Positions 54,033 through 63,870 are shown, counted from the first letter of the stretch. The stretch is 64,000 nt of DNA from Paracoccus litorisediminis (GCF_009711205.1 NZ_WMIG01000005.1:62001-126000), one strand, 5' to 3'. The notes: a model not told the origin generated them from the letters alone. A program made the numbers and translations.

Positions 54033-54533
54033 TCAGAAAGCCTCGGGGCGGGCCTCGCGGGCCATGTGGTCAAGCACGGCGTTCACGAATTTCGACTCGC
54101 GGCCTTCGGGGAAGAAGGATTGCGCGATGCGGACATATTCGGTGATGACGACCTTGGGCGGCACGCTCGACGCAACCAGTTCGGCTCCGGCGGCACGGAA
54201 CAGCGCGCGCAGCACCGGGTCGATGCGGGCGATCGGCCATTTCGCCACCAACCCGCGATCGGTCATCTGGTCGATCTTGGACTGCCAGTTCACGACCCCA
54301 TCGACGACACGGCGGAAAAGGTCTTCATCGGCCTCGGCCGAGACCATGTCCGCGTCCTCGTCCGTCCGGCCGATGCGCCATTGGCTGAATTCCGCCAGAA
54401 CGCGATCGGCGGATTGGCCGCCAGCTTCCATCTGGAACAGCGCCTGTACGGCGTAAAGCCGGGCGGCCGCGGTGCGTGCCTGACGGGCTGCTTTCTCTTC
54501 CGGGCTCAGCCGGTTTCCACCTTGCCCGCTCAT
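54033..54533 (-). CDS. nusB: Transcription antitermination factor NusB
   Basis: 166-residue RNA-binding protein of the rRNA antitermination complex. RLYAVQALFQMEAGG, IGRTDEDADM and the C-terminal ITEYVRIAQSFFPEGRESKF with FVNAVLDHMA fit NusB. Start overlaps the ribH stop (ATGA), so it is the tail of the rib operon, a common arrangement. Confidence 0.95.
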   Translation of the reverse strand: MSGQGGNRLSPEEKAARQARTAAARLYAVQALFQMEAGGQSADRVLAEFSQWRIGRTDEDADMVSAEADEDLFRRVVDGVVNWQSKIDQMTDRGLVAKWPIARIDPVLRALFRAAGAELVASSVPPKVVITEYVRIAQSFFPEGRESKFVNAVLDHMAREARPEAF

Positions 54534-55081
54534 GCGCCGCGTGGTCCTTCAAGTTCGCCCGCAATGCGGATCACGTCTCGGTTCAGATCGGCGGCCTGTC
54601 CGGCCGGGCGGGCTTCCCAGCCGCGCTTCAGCGCGATCAGGTGCAGCGCCGCAGCAGCCGCGCCGCCACCCTTGTTCTGGCCCTGATGCTCGGCGCGGAC
54701 GGCAGCCTGGTCGTAATTCTCGACCGTCAGGATGCCATTGCCGATGCAGGTGCCCTGCAGGCCCAGCAACGTCAGCCCGCGAGAGCTGTCGTTGCAGACC
54801 GTGTCGTAATGCGTGGTCTCGCCGCGGATGATGCAGCCAAGGGCGACATATCCGTCATAAAGACCGCGCGACGCCGCCAGCCCGATTGCAGTCGGGATTT
54901 CCAGTGCGCCGGGGACCTCGACCAGATCGACGGCAGCCCCGACCGACGCGGCGACAGCCTTGGCGCCGGCGACAAGCTCGTCCGCAATCTGGCGGTAATA
55001 GGGCGCGACCACGATCAGCAGCCGGACGCCGCCCTCGATCCTGGGCAGCGGCAACTGATAATGTTCGATGCTGGCGGCCAT
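54530..55081 (-). CDS. ribH: 6,7-dimethyl-8-ribityllumazine synthase
   Basis: 183 residues. Penultimate riboflavin enzyme, joining 3,4-dihydroxy-2-butanone 4-phosphate to the ribitylamino-uracil. Motifs VEVPGALEIPTAI, GCIIRGETTHYDTVCN with the active-site His, and AVRAEHQGQNKGGGAAAAAL. Somewhat longer than the 155-residue norm at the C-terminus. 3 bases after ribB. Confidence 0.96.
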   Translation of the reverse strand: MAASIEHYQLPLPRIEGGVRLLIVVAPYYRQIADELVAGAKAVAASVGAAVDLVEVPGALEIPTAIGLAASRGLYDGYVALGCIIRGETTHYDTVCNDSSRGLTLLGLQGTCIGNGILTVENYDQAAVRAEHQGQNKGGGAAAAALHLIALKRGWEARPAGQAADLNRDVIRIAGELEGPRGA

Positions 55082-55084
55082 GTT

Positions 55085-56203
55085 CTACTCTTTGGGAATC
55101 GGACGGGTGGAATGGATCGAAAGCCCGTAGGCGTCAAGCCCGACAACCTTCACCGGAGCAGAATTCGTCAAAAGAACCAGTTCGGAAAGCCCCAATGACG
55201 ACAGGATCTGCGCCCCCAGCCCGTAATGGCGCAGGGTATGGGGCGAAACCTCGCCCTGAACCGGCAATTTCTTTTCCAGATCGCGGAACAGGACGATGAC
55301 ACCCCTGCCCTCGCGGCCGATCTCGCGCATGGCGGCGGAAAGCTCGCCCGCATCGACGCGACCGATGCCCAGCACGTCATGCAGCGGGTCCAGCACATGC
55401 ATGCGGACCAGAACCGGCTCGGGCGAGGTCAGATCGCCCTGGGTCAGGACGACATGCTCGGCCCCGGTGGTTTCATCCGCAAACAGCCGCATCATCCAGT
55501 CGCCGCCATGCAGCGAATGAACCGCACGCTGCGAGCGTTCGGCGATCAGGTTGTCGTGGCGGCGGCGATAGGCGATCAGGTCGCTGATCGTGCCGATCTT
55601 CAGGCCGTGGCGTTGTGCAAAGGCGACCAGATCGGGAAGGCGCGCCATGCTGCCATCCTCGTTCATGATCTCGCAGATCACGCCCGAGGGGCTGAGCCCG
55701 GCCAGACGGGGCACGTCCACGGCGGCCTCGGTATGACCGGCGCGGACCAGAACGCCGCCATCGCGGGCGCGCAGCGGGAAGACATGGCCCGGAGAGGCGA
55801 TATCCGCCGCACCCTTGCTGGGATCGATTGCCACCGCGACGGTATGGGCGCGGTCATGGGCCGAAATGCCGGTGGTGACGCCTTCGCGCGCCTCGATCGA
55901 CATGGTGAAGGCAGTCTCATGACGGCTGGAATTCTTGGGGCTCATCAGCGGCAGGCCAAGCGCGTCGATGCGCTCGCCGGTCAGGGCCAGACAGATCAGG
56001 CCGCGACCATGCATGGCCATGAAGTTGATCGCCTCGGGGGTGGCCATCTGGGCCGGGATGATCAGGTCGCCCTCGTTCTCGCGGTCCTCGTGATCGACCA
56101 GGATGAACATGCGGCCATTGCGGGCCTCCTCGATGATCTCCTCGGTGGTCGAGATCGCATCCGACCAGTCGCGCTCGACAGGTCCGGGATTGTCATACTG
56201 CAT
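55085..56203 (-). CDS. ribB: 3,4-dihydroxy-2-butanone 4-phosphate synthase with degenerate RibA-like domain
   Basis: 372 residues. The N-terminal 210 residues are intact DHBP synthase: [52 protein letters not shown] and [13 protein letters not shown]. The C-terminal part has the GTP cyclohydrolase II fold, but where the zinc cysteines should be it reads [14 protein letters not shown] with no cysteine, so that half is probably inactive. Start [10 protein letters not shown] is set by AGGAG 7 bases upstream. Confidence 0.93.
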   Translation of the reverse strand: MQYDNPGPVERDWSDAISTTEEIIEEARNGRMFILVDHEDRENEGDLIIPAQMATPEAINFMAMHGRGLICLALTGERIDALGLPLMSPKNSSRHETAFTMSIEAREGVTTGISAHDRAHTVAVAIDPSKGAADIASPGHVFPLRARDGGVLVRAGHTEAAVDVPRLAGLSPSGVICEIMNEDGSMARLPDLVAFAQRHGLKIGTISDLIAYRRRHDNLIAERSQRAVHSLHGGDWMMRLFADETTGAEHVVLTQGDLTSPEPVLVRMHVLDPLHDVLGIGRVDAGELSAAMREIGREGRGVIVLFRDLEKKLPVQGEVSPHTLRHYGLGAQILSSLGLSELVLLTNSAPVKVVGLDAYGLSIHSTRPIPKE

Positions 56204-56759
56204 CGGCAACTCCTGCAAAGAAGGCCTGACCGCTTACGAAACCCGCAAGACCGCCCGCCGTCATCATCTCGCGCTCATGCGCAGTTTCGCCGATCATCAG
56301 AACGGCATCTCCCGGCAGGCCCTGCGCCTTGAGCCAGGATTTCATTTCGTCGCGCATCGCGGACCAGCTTGCCCCGAAGACGGCCAACTCGCGCCCCGAC
56401 ACCGCCCCGATCTGACGCGCCAGCACATCGGGCGCAAGGCCCGGTGCACAACCCAGATGGGGTGACGCAGCGACTGCGGCAATGCGGCCCGCTTCAGGCG
56501 CAGGCACAGCCTCGCCCCGGCGAAAGACGCCAAGCGCATTCGAGGAATAAAGAAACGCCACCAGATCGCGCCCGGTTGTGGCCCGAACACCCGCATAGGT
56601 CTTGTAGTCCAGCCCCAGCGATTTCGCGCGGCGCACCTGCAGGCGCACGACCTCGACCGGAAGCCGGGCGCCCAGAAGCTCGCGGCGCGCGACGCTCCAG
56701 CAATGGGCACGAAAACCGCTACCCATTCCGGGGCCGCCATTATGCCCGATGCCGGCCAT
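56193..56759 (-). CDS. Conserved unknown protein in the rib operon
   Basis: 188 residues starting MAGIGHNGGPGMGSGF. The central part is basic (VVRLQVRRAKSLGLDYKTYA) with TTGRDLVAFLYSSNALG, and the C-terminal half reads AVFGASWSAMRDEMKSWLKA. No named family recognised; no signal peptide or membrane helix. The ATG overlaps the ribE stop (TGATG) and its end overlaps the ribB start by 11 bases, so it is tightly coupled inside the riboflavin operon. Confidence 0.8.
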   Translation of the reverse strand: MAGIGHNGGPGMGSGFRAHCWSVARRELLGARLPVEVVRLQVRRAKSLGLDYKTYAGVRATTGRDLVAFLYSSNALGVFRRGEAVPAPEAGRIAAVAASPHLGCAPGLAPDVLARQIGAVSGRELAVFGASWSAMRDEMKSWLKAQGLPGDAVLMIGETAHEREMMTAGGLAGFVSGQAFFAGVADAV

Positions 56760-57352
56760 CACCCCGCCTCGGCCAGCCGCGCGACATAGCGCGCCAGCGT
56801 GTCGATTTCCAGATTGACCGCATCGCCCGTCTTGATCGTGCCCCAGGTGGTGACCTGCTGGGTATGGGGAATGACGTTGATGCCAAAGGTCGAGCCTTCG
56901 ACCTCGTTCACGGTCAGCGAGGTGCCGTTCAGCGCAACCGACCCTTTGGGGGCGATGAACTTCGCCAGTGCATCAGGCGCGCGGAAGGTGATGCGGGTGC
57001 TGTCACCGTCATCATGCATCTCCTCGACGATGGCGACGCCATCGACATGGCCCGAAACGATGTGCCCGCCCAGTTCGTCACCGACGCGCAGCGCGCGCTC
57101 AAGGTTCAGGCGCTTGCCGCCCGCCCAGCCATTCGCACCGATATTGGTCTTGGAGATGGTTTCCGCGGAAATATCGACATCGAACCAGTCGGGTCCCTTG
57201 TCCACAACCGTCAGGCAAACACCGTCGCAGGCGATCGAGGCGCCCATATCCACGCCGACCATATCGTAATGGCAGGAAATCCGGGCGCGCATATCGCCCC
57301 GCATCTCGACGTTGCTGACGGTTCCGATATCGGTGATGATCCCGGTGAACAT
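56759..57352 (-). CDS. ribE: Riboflavin synthase alpha chain
   Basis: 197 residues. Dismutates two lumazine molecules to riboflavin. Two similar barrel halves: MFTGIITDIGTV with SIACDGVCLTVVD, and GHIVSGHVDGVA with SVALNGTSLTVNEVE. GAGGGAAAG sits just before the ATG. First gene of ribE-unknown-ribB-ribH-nusB. No FMN riboswitch was found in the 220 bases upstream. Confidence 0.96.
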   Translation of the reverse strand: MFTGIITDIGTVSNVEMRGDMRARISCHYDMVGVDMGASIACDGVCLTVVDKGPDWFDVDISAETISKTNIGANGWAGGKRLNLERALRVGDELGGHIVSGHVDGVAIVEEMHDDGDSTRITFRAPDALAKFIAPKGSVALNGTSLTVNEVEGSTFGINVIPHTQQVTTWGTIKTGDAVNLEIDTLARYVARLAEAG

Positions 57353-57579
57353 CTTTCCCTCATGCGCAATCCTGCGCCGAGACCTAGAGCTTTGCTGCGC
57401 AATCTTCAAGCGAGGCTACGCCGATTACCGGCCAGGTTGAGAAATGCGCGTGACAGTTTCCCAATTGTCATGCATGGACTATCTTGATCTTTGCGCGACG
57501 CGTTATTTGCGATTTCTAAATTTTTCACAACTACAGGTCGTCTTGTTGCGATTCTTAAGTGTACCGTGGGAATGACGAT

Positions 57580-58920
57580 GTGACCTTGCTTAGCCGAACG
57601 CCCGAGCCGTTATCCCCGGCCGCGCTTGCCTCACGGCCGGCCGATCAGCGCGTATTCCTGATGCTTCAGGGGCCGCATGGCCCGTTTTTCGATCAGCTTG
57701 CGGCGCAGCTGCGCAAGGCCGGGTCCAAGGTCTGGCGCGTCGGTTTCAACGCGGGTGACGAATATTTCTGGACCGTGCCCGAACGCTTCATCGCCCATAC
57801 CGGTACACCCGAGGAATGGCCCGCGCATCTGGAACGGATCATTCACGACAAGCGCGTGACCGATCTGGTGCTTTACGGCGATGTCCGTCCCGTCCACGCC
57901 GCCGCGCACGAAGTCTGCAAGCGTTATGGCATCGTCCTGCATGTGTTCGAGGAAGGCTATCTGCGCCCCTTCTGGATCACCTATGAACGCGGCGGCTCGA
58001 ATGGGCATTCGGCACTGATGGACGTTCCGCTGAGCGATATGCGCAATGCCCTGCGCGGTCAGCTGGGCGAGGTTCGCCGTCCGCCCGCCCATTGGGGCGA
58101 TATGCGACAGCACAAGTATTACGGCGCGCTTTACCATTTCTTCGTGCTGATCGCGAACCGCCGCTACACGGGCTATCGCACGCATCGCCAGATCGGCGTG
58201 TTCCGGGAATTCCGGCTGAACCTGCGTCGGCTGCTTCTGACGCCCTTTGACACCATCGCCCAGCGACGCGAGACGGCCAGCGTCCAGCGCGGCGGCTTTC
58301 CCTATGTCCTCGTTCTCATGCAGCTTGAGCACGACTCGAATTTCGTCGCCCATTCGCGCTATGGCAGCATGGCCGATTTCACCGATGAGACGCTGACCGA
58401 ATTTGCCCGCTCGGCGCCGCGCCACCACCATATCGTCTTCAAGGCCCATCCGCTTGAGGATGGCCGTGGCGGCATCCGCGCCGCCGTCGCGCGCAAGGCG
58501 GCTGAACTGGGGATCACCGACCGCGTGCATTATGTCCGGGGCGGCAAACTGGCGCGGCTGATGAATCAGGCGCGGGCGGCGGTAACGGTGAATTCGACCT
58601 CGGCCCAGCAAGCCTTGTGGCGCGGCCTGCCCGTCAAGGCGATGGGCCGCGCGGTCTATGACAAGGCGGGATTGGTTTCCCGCCAAAGCCTGTCCGAGTT
58701 TTTCGCCGATCCCGAACCGCCAAATGCCTGGGCCTATCGGCGTTTCCGCGATTTCCTGCTGGAAAGCAGCCAGGTGCCGGGCGGATTTTATGCCGAGCGC
58801 TCGCGCGCCCATACCCTGCGCTTTGTCGTCGACATGATCCTTGCTGCCGAAGACCCTTATCAGGCCCTGCTGGCCGGGCGCGGGAAATATCGGCAACAGA
58901 TGGAGCATTATGCTCAATGA
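57580..58920 (+). CDS. kpsS: Capsule polysaccharide biosynthesis/export protein KpsS
   Basis: 446-residue cytoplasmic beta-Kdo transferase that helps build the Kdo linker on lipid-linked group 2/3-type capsules. FLMLQGPHGPFFDQLAAQL near the N-terminus, VFEEGYLRPFWIT and VFKAHPLEDGRGG, and TVNSTSAQQALWRGLPVKA fit KpsS. No ATG starts the frame; GTG at 57580 with GTGGGA upstream is preferred over GTG at 57559, which has no ribosome site. First gene of kpsS-export lipoprotein-kpsC. Confidence 0.92.
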   Translation: MTLLSRTPEPLSPAALASRPADQRVFLMLQGPHGPFFDQLAAQLRKAGSKVWRVGFNAGDEYFWTVPERFIAHTGTPEEWPAHLERIIHDKRVTDLVLYGDVRPVHAAAHEVCKRYGIVLHVFEEGYLRPFWITYERGGSNGHSALMDVPLSDMRNALRGQLGEVRRPPAHWGDMRQHKYYGALYHFFVLIANRRYTGYRTHRQIGVFREFRLNLRRLLLTPFDTIAQRRETASVQRGGFPYVLVLMQLEHDSNFVAHSRYGSMADFTDETLTEFARSAPRHHHIVFKAHPLEDGRGGIRAAVARKAAELGITDRVHYVRGGKLARLMNQARAAVTVNSTSAQQALWRGLPVKAMGRAVYDKAGLVSRQSLSEFFADPEPPNAWAYRRFRDFLLESSQVPGGFYAERSRAHTLRFVVDMILAAEDPYQALLAGRGKYRQQMEHYAQ

Positions 58921-59062
58921 ATGGTTGCGAATTGTTGGCAAACCACAAAAGCCTGATTTAATCTGGCCACAAAACATGTTTGGGCAAAGCCCAAAAAGGA
59001 CGAGAGACAGGAGTAACAGCTTGACCACATTTGATTTTTCGCACAGCAGCGGCGGCGGAGCC

Positions 59063-60196
59063 ATGCAAACGCGCCGCTCCTGGGGCGTCAGGATGGGTCA
59101 ATTCGCACTGGTCGGAGCGGTTGTTTTCGTTTCTGCCTGCGGCCTGCCGCGCTCGGGCCCGACCCGTGGCCAGATTTATAGCGGCGATGTCGCCAAGGGT
59201 GGCTCGACCAACATCGTCAATGTCGACGACCGGGTGACGCGGGCAGCGAACTTTACGCCCGCCTATGGTTTCGGCGCGGATTTCCAGCGCGCCGGACAGG
59301 TCGGTGCGGATGAGGTGCGCCCCGGCGACGTGCTGGGTCTGTCGATCTGGGAAAACGTCGATGACGGGCTGCTGGCCTCGATGGGCTCCAGCTCGACCCA
59401 GCTGCAGCAACTGCAGGTCGACAGCAACGGCTATATCTTCGTGCCCTATGCCGGTCGCATCCGCGCGGCAGGCAACAGCCCCGATGAGCTGCGCCGCATC
59501 ATCACCCAGAAGCTGGAAACCCAGACCCCCGATCCGCAGGTCATGGTGACCCGCGTCGCCGGCGATGGCGCGACCGTTTCGGTCATGGGCAAGGTCAACG
59601 GTCAGGGCGTCTTCCCGATCGAGCGCCCGACCCGCACCCTGTCGGCAATGCTGTCCAAGGCGGGCGGCGTCTCGATCGAGCCGGAAGTGGCGGTTGTCAC
59701 CGTCAAGCGCGGCGGCGCCACCGGCAAGGTCTGGCTACGTGACCTGTATTCCAGCTCGCGCAATGACATTGCCCTGCGCCCCGGCGACATCATTCTGGTC
59801 GAGGAAGACCAGCGCAGCTTCACCGCGCTAGGCGCGCTTGGCGGCCAGACCAAGGTTCCGCTGGGCAATGAAGAAATCAACGCGATCGAGGCCGTGGCCA
59901 TGGTCGGCGGGCTTTCGACCTCGCTGGCCGATCCCAAGGGCGTCTTCATCCTGCGCGAAGAGCCGCAATCGGTTGCCCGCGCGGTGCTGGGCCGCTCGGA
60001 TGTCTATGGATCGCAGCGCATCGCCTATGTGCTGGACCTGACCAAGCCCGACGGCATGTTCATGGCCCGCGACTTCCTGATCCGCGATGGCGACACCGTC
60101 TATGTCACCGAAGCGCCGATGGTTCAGTGGACCAAGACGCTCAACGTGATCCTTGCCCCGGTCAACCAGATCCGCACGACCGAAAGCGGGTTCTGA
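59063..60196 (+). CDS. Polysaccharide export lipoprotein (Wza/KpsD-like, SLBB)
   Basis: 377 residues. A signal sequence with lipobox VVFVSAC (Cys near residue 26) anchors it to the outer membrane. Polysaccharide export domain: VRPGDVLGLSIWENVDDGL then VDSNGYIFVPYAGRIRAAG; followed by SLBB-type repeats (VMGKVNGQGVFPIERPTRTL and a second in the C-terminal half). Alternative start: TTG at 59021 with AGGAG 7 bases upstream would add 14 residues. Forms the export channel for capsule. Confidence 0.93.
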   Translation: MQTRRSWGVRMGQFALVGAVVFVSACGLPRSGPTRGQIYSGDVAKGGSTNIVNVDDRVTRAANFTPAYGFGADFQRAGQVGADEVRPGDVLGLSIWENVDDGLLASMGSSSTQLQQLQVDSNGYIFVPYAGRIRAAGNSPDELRRIITQKLETQTPDPQVMVTRVAGDGATVSVMGKVNGQGVFPIERPTRTLSAMLSKAGGVSIEPEVAVVTVKRGGATGKVWLRDLYSSSRNDIALRPGDIILVEEDQRSFTALGALGGQTKVPLGNEEINAIEAVAMVGGLSTSLADPKGVFILREEPQSVARAVLGRSDVYGSQRIAYVLDLTKPDGMFMARDFLIRDGDTVYVTEAPMVQWTKTLNVILAPVNQIRTTESGF

Positions 60197-60200
60197 GTTC

Positions 60201-62195
60201 ATGCCCGAAACGTTCAAGGCCGCCGGAGATCTCCGGCGGCTTTTTGTTTTCAACGGCGGATTCTTTAGGCAACCACGGCTGCACCGCATCCTGACCCTGT
60301 CGGGATGGAAACCGGTGCTGGGCCTGCCCGGACCCGAAGACGTGATCGGGCTTTGGGGTGCCAGCCCCACCGCATGGCGCGGCGAGGCGATGGCACGGCG
60401 CAGCGGTGCGGGGTTGCTGCGGGTCGAGGATGCCTTTTTGCGCTCAATCCTGCCCGGACGCGCCCGTGGTCCGGTGGCCGGGCGCGGGCCGGTCGGGCTG
60501 ATCATGGACCCGCTGGGCCTGCATTTTCGACCCGACCAGCCGTCGCTGATCGAAACGCTGATCCCCTCGCCCAAGGCGCAGGCCTGCAAGACTGAGGCCG
60601 CGCAGGCGATCGAACGCCTGATTGCGGCGGATCTGTCGAAATACAACGCGCATCTGCCGGATGCCGCCCTACCGCCGCCGGGCTATGTTCTGGTGATCGA
60701 CCAGACCCGCGGGGACGCCTCGTTGCTGGGGGCCGGGCGCGCCGAGTTTCTGGCGATGCTCAATGCGGCGCGGGACGAAAATCCCGGCAGACCGCTGGTC
60801 ATTCGCAGCCATCCCGAAACCGCGGCGGGGCTGAGACCCGGACATTTCACCTCGGACGATCTGCATGCGGGCGAAAGCCTCTGCGACGGACCGGTTTCGC
60901 CATGGGCACTGCTGCGCAGGGCCGAGGCGGTCTATGTCATGTCATCGCAACTGGGGTATGAGGCGATGCTGGCGGGCCACGTCCCCCGCGTCTTTGGCCA
61001 ACCATTCTACGCAGGCTGGGGCCTGTCGCGGGATCAGCACCGCTTTCCCCGCCGCATGCCCGCCGAAATCACCCAGCTTTTCGCGGCCAGCCACCTGCTT
61101 GCGCCGACATGGTATGATCCCTGCGCCGACCGCCTGACCGATTTCGAAGGGGCGCTGCGCCAGATCGAGGCCGAGGCAAGGGCGTGGCGGCAGGACCATG
61201 CCGGGCATCTGGCCTATGGCATGCGGCTGTGGAAGCGCCCGTTCCTGTCGCAGGTGTTCGGGGGCGGCAAAGGTGTGCGCTATACGAACCACCCCTTACC
61301 CAAGGTGACGCTGGCATGGGCAGGCAAGGCCGAGGGATTGCCACAGGCAATCCGGGTCGAGGACGGCTTCCTGCGCTCTCGCGGTTTGGGGGCCGAATTG
61401 GTGCCACCGCTATCGCTGGTCGCCGATGATCTGGGGATCTATTACGATCCCACCCGCGAAAGCCGGTTCGAACGGATCATGGCCGAACCGCTGTCGCCCG
61501 GTGGTGCGGAACGTGCTGCGGCGCTTGGTCAGGCGCTGATCGCGGCAGGCGTTACGAAATACAACCTTGGCGGCGCGCTTCCGCCCCTGCCGCCCGGCAA
61601 TCGCATCCTTGTGCCCGGACAGGTCGAGGATGACGCCTCGATCCGGTTGGGTGCGGGACTTGAGCGGACGAACCTTGCCTTGCTGGAGCGGGTCCGGGCC
61701 GAGAACCCCGAAGCCGTGGTGATCTACAAACCACATCCCGATGTCGAGGCCGGCTTGCGTCCCGGTCTGATCCCCGATGCCGATATGGCGCGGCTGGCGG
61801 ATGTTATCGCCCGCAACAGCAGCGCGGCCGTGCTGATGGCCGCGGTGGATGAGGTCTGGACCATCACCTCGACCCTGGGGTTCGAGGCTTTGCAGCGCGG
61901 CCTGAAGGTGACGACGCTGGGCGCGCCCTTCTACGCGGGCTGGGGCCTGACCCGCGATTTGGGGCAGATACCACAGCGCCGCCAGACTCGCGCCGATCTG
62001 CACCGCCTGATCCATGCCGCGCTGATCGCCTATCCGCGTTACCACGATCCGGTCAGCAACCTGCCCTGCCCGCCCGAGATCGCGCTGGCGCGCCTGTCCG
62101 ACCCATCGCTGAAGCTGCGCGGCAGCCCGGCGCTGCGTGTGTTGGCCAAGGCGCAGGGCGTGCTCAGCAGCTATGCTTGGATCTGGCGGCGCTAG
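60201..62195 (+). CDS. kpsC: Capsule polysaccharide export protein KpsC
   Basis: 664-residue double glycosyltransferase making the beta-Kdo linker. Two related halves are visible: LLRVEDAFLRSI and GQPFYAGWGLSRD in the first, AIRVEDGFLRSRGLG and GAPFYAGWGLTRD in the second, so it is an internal duplication as in known KpsC. The ATG at 60201 is the only start that includes the conserved RLFVFNGGF. A terminator-like palindrome overlaps codons 7-15. The stop overlaps convergent ribD by 4 bases. Confidence 0.94.
   Translation: MPETFKAAGDLRRLFVFNGGFFRQPRLHRILTLSGWKPVLGLPGPEDVIGLWGASPTAWRGEAMARRSGAGLLRVEDAFLRSILPGRARGPVAGRGPVGLIMDPLGLHFRPDQPSLIETLIPSPKAQACKTEAAQAIERLIAADLSKYNAHLPDAALPPPGYVLVIDQTRGDASLLGAGRAEFLAMLNAARDENPGRPLVIRSHPETAAGLRPGHFTSDDLHAGESLCDGPVSPWALLRRAEAVYVMSSQLGYEAMLAGHVPRVFGQPFYAGWGLSRDQHRFPRRMPAEITQLFAASHLLAPTWYDPCADRLTDFEGALRQIEAEARAWRQDHAGHLAYGMRLWKRPFLSQVFGGGKGVRYTNHPLPKVTLAWAGKAEGLPQAIRVEDGFLRSRGLGAELVPPLSLVADDLGIYYDPTRESRFERIMAEPLSPGGAERAAALGQALIAAGVTKYNLGGALPPLPPGNRILVPGQVEDDASIRLGAGLERTNLALLERVRAENPEAVVIYKPHPDVEAGLRPGLIPDADMARLADVIARNSSAAVLMAAVDEVWTITSTLGFEALQRGLKVTTLGAPFYAGWGLTRDLGQIPQRRQTRADLHRLIHAALIAYPRYHDPVSNLPCPPEIALARLSDPSLKLRGSPALRVLAKAQGVLSSYAWIWRR
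60219..60249 (+). terminator. Terminator-like palindrome at the start of kpsC
   Basis: GCCGCCGGA, loop GATC, TCCGGCGGC, then TTTTTGTTTT: a perfect 22-base palindrome with a T tract, 22 bases after the export lipoprotein stop but inside the first codons of kpsC. Confidence 0.7.
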
Positions 62196-63202
62196 TCCCG
62201 CAGCCAGCGATGCATGACATCCGGCCCGATCCGCCGGCATTCGACCAAGCGGAAGCGTGGCGCGTCGGCCAGATGCTGTAGCCCCATCGAGGCAATGCCG
62301 GGTCGCGCATCGCCACCCAGAACCAACCCGGCGCTGTAGCCGATCAGTTGGTCGACCAGCCCTGCCCGCATCAGGCCGGCAGCCAGAACGCCGCCACCCT
62401 CACAGAACACCCGCGTCAGCCCACGCGCGCCAAGCTCGGCCATGAACTCGGCGGGTTCGCCCGAGACTTGCCAGAGCGGCCCATGCTCCGGCCCATCCGG
62501 CGGCATATCCAATACCTTCTGCGACGACACGACGATCCGCACCGGTTGCCGGACCGTTCCCATACCACGCACGTTCAGCGCAGGCCGGTCGGCGCGGGCG
62601 GTTCCACCGCCGACCATGACCGCGTCATGGGTCAGGCGCAGGGCGTGGACATGGCGTCGCGCCTCGGGGCCGGTGATCCACTGGCTTTCACCCGAGGCCG
62701 TGGCAATACGCCCGTCAAAGCTGCTGCCCAGCTTCAGGGTCAGCATCGGACGGCCCTGCGTGATGCGAGTCAGGAAACCGCGCTGCTGCTGCCGCGCACG
62801 CGCTTCGGCCACGCCCTGAGTGACCTCGATCCCTGCCGTCTGCAGCATGGCGATGCCGCGCCCGGACACGCGGGGGTCGGGATCGGTCAGGGCCACGACG
62901 ACGCGGGCCACACCGGCCGCGATCAACGCCTCGGCGCAGGGCGGGGTCTTGCCGTGATGGGCGCAGGGTTCCAGCGTGACATAGGCGGTTGCGCCGCGTG
63001 CGGCATTACCCGCCTGCGCCAGCGCCATCGTCTCGGCATGCGGACGGCCCCCGGGCTGGGTCCAGCCCCGGCCAAGGACGCGCCCATCGCGGATGATGAC
63101 ACAGCCAACGGCGGGATTGGGCCAGGTATTGCCCAGCCCCCGCGTGGCCAATGCCAGCGCATGAGCCATGTGGCGTTGGTCGGCGGGACGCAGGTCGATC
63201 AC
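62192..63202 (-). CDS. ribD: Bifunctional diaminohydroxyphosphoribosylaminopyrimidine deaminase / reductase
   Basis: 336 residues catalysing two early riboflavin steps. The deaminase domain has the zinc motifs PHAETMAL and [15 protein letters not shown]. The C-terminal reductase domain has [33 protein letters not shown] and [12 protein letters not shown]. Starts with GTG overlapping the nrdR stop (GTGA). Separated from ribE by the capsule genes. Confidence 0.95.
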   Translation of the reverse strand: MIDLRPADQRHMAHALALATRGLGNTWPNPAVGCVIIRDGRVLGRGWTQPGGRPHAETMALAQAGNAARGATAYVTLEPCAHHGKTPPCAEALIAAGVARVVVALTDPDPRVSGRGIAMLQTAGIEVTQGVAEARARQQQRGFLTRITQGRPMLTLKLGSSFDGRIATASGESQWITGPEARRHVHALRLTHDAVMVGGGTARADRPALNVRGMGTVRQPVRIVVSSQKVLDMPPDGPEHGPLWQVSGEPAEFMAELGARGLTRVFCEGGGVLAAGLMRAGLVDQLIGYSAGLVLGGDARPGIASMGLQHLADAPRFRLVECRRIGPDVMHRWLRD

Positions 63203-63663
63203 TCGTCGTTCGGCCCCGGACGCAGTTCCGAGACGAACTTGTCGAAATCGTCCGCCGCCTGGAAGTTCTTGTAAACGCTGGCAAAGCGCACATAGGCAAC
63301 GGTGTCGATCCGGGCCAGAGTCTCCATCACGATCTCACCGATGACCTTCGAGGGGACGTCGGTATCACCCATGCTTTCCAGCCGCCGCACGATGCCCGAG
63401 ATCATCTGGTCGATGCGCTCGGGGTCGATGGGGCGCTTCTGCATGGCGATGCGGATCGAGCGCTCCAGCTTGGTGCGGTCGAAATCCTCGCGCCGCCCGC
63501 TTGACTTCACGACCACCAGATCGCGAAGCTGGACGCGCTCATAGGTGGTGAAGCGCCCGCCGCAGGCCGGGCAGAACCGGCGACGACGGATCGCGACATT
63601 GTCTTCGGCAGGACGCGAATCCTTCACCTGGGTGTCCACATTTCCGCAGAACGGACAGCGCAT
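63199..63663 (-). CDS. nrdR: Transcriptional repressor NrdR
   Basis: 154-residue regulator of ribonucleotide reductase genes. N-terminal zinc ribbon [20 protein letters not shown] with [14 protein letters not shown], then an ATP-cone domain ([20 protein letters not shown]). Length typical. AGAGGACAAGGG precedes the ATG. Coupled to ribD, a frequent pairing. Confidence 0.97.
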   Translation of the reverse strand: MRCPFCGNVDTQVKDSRPAEDNVAIRRRRFCPACGGRFTTYERVQLRDLVVVKSSGRREDFDRTKLERSIRIAMQKRPIDPERIDQMISGIVRRLESMGDTDVPSKVIGEIVMETLARIDTVAYVRFASVYKNFQAADDFDKFVSELRPGPNDE

Positions 63664-63870
63664 CCCTTGTCCTCTGATTTGCCCAAACCTCAGCCAGTAT
63701 AGGCATAGCCAAACTGCTTGGGTAGCCCGCAGATTTGGCCACAAGATAAGCCAGACAGGAATTTCGCATGCGACACATTTTCCTGATCCGCACATCTCGA
63801 CACAACGCGTCAGCCCGTGCAACATGCCCGCGTCAACCGCCAGGAGAGGTTGACCAACGCGGAGGAAAAC

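Noticed and set aside
57353..57579. FMN riboswitch upstream of ribE
   Set aside because: The conserved AGGG-type start and paired elements of the RFN motif are not seen on the minus strand.
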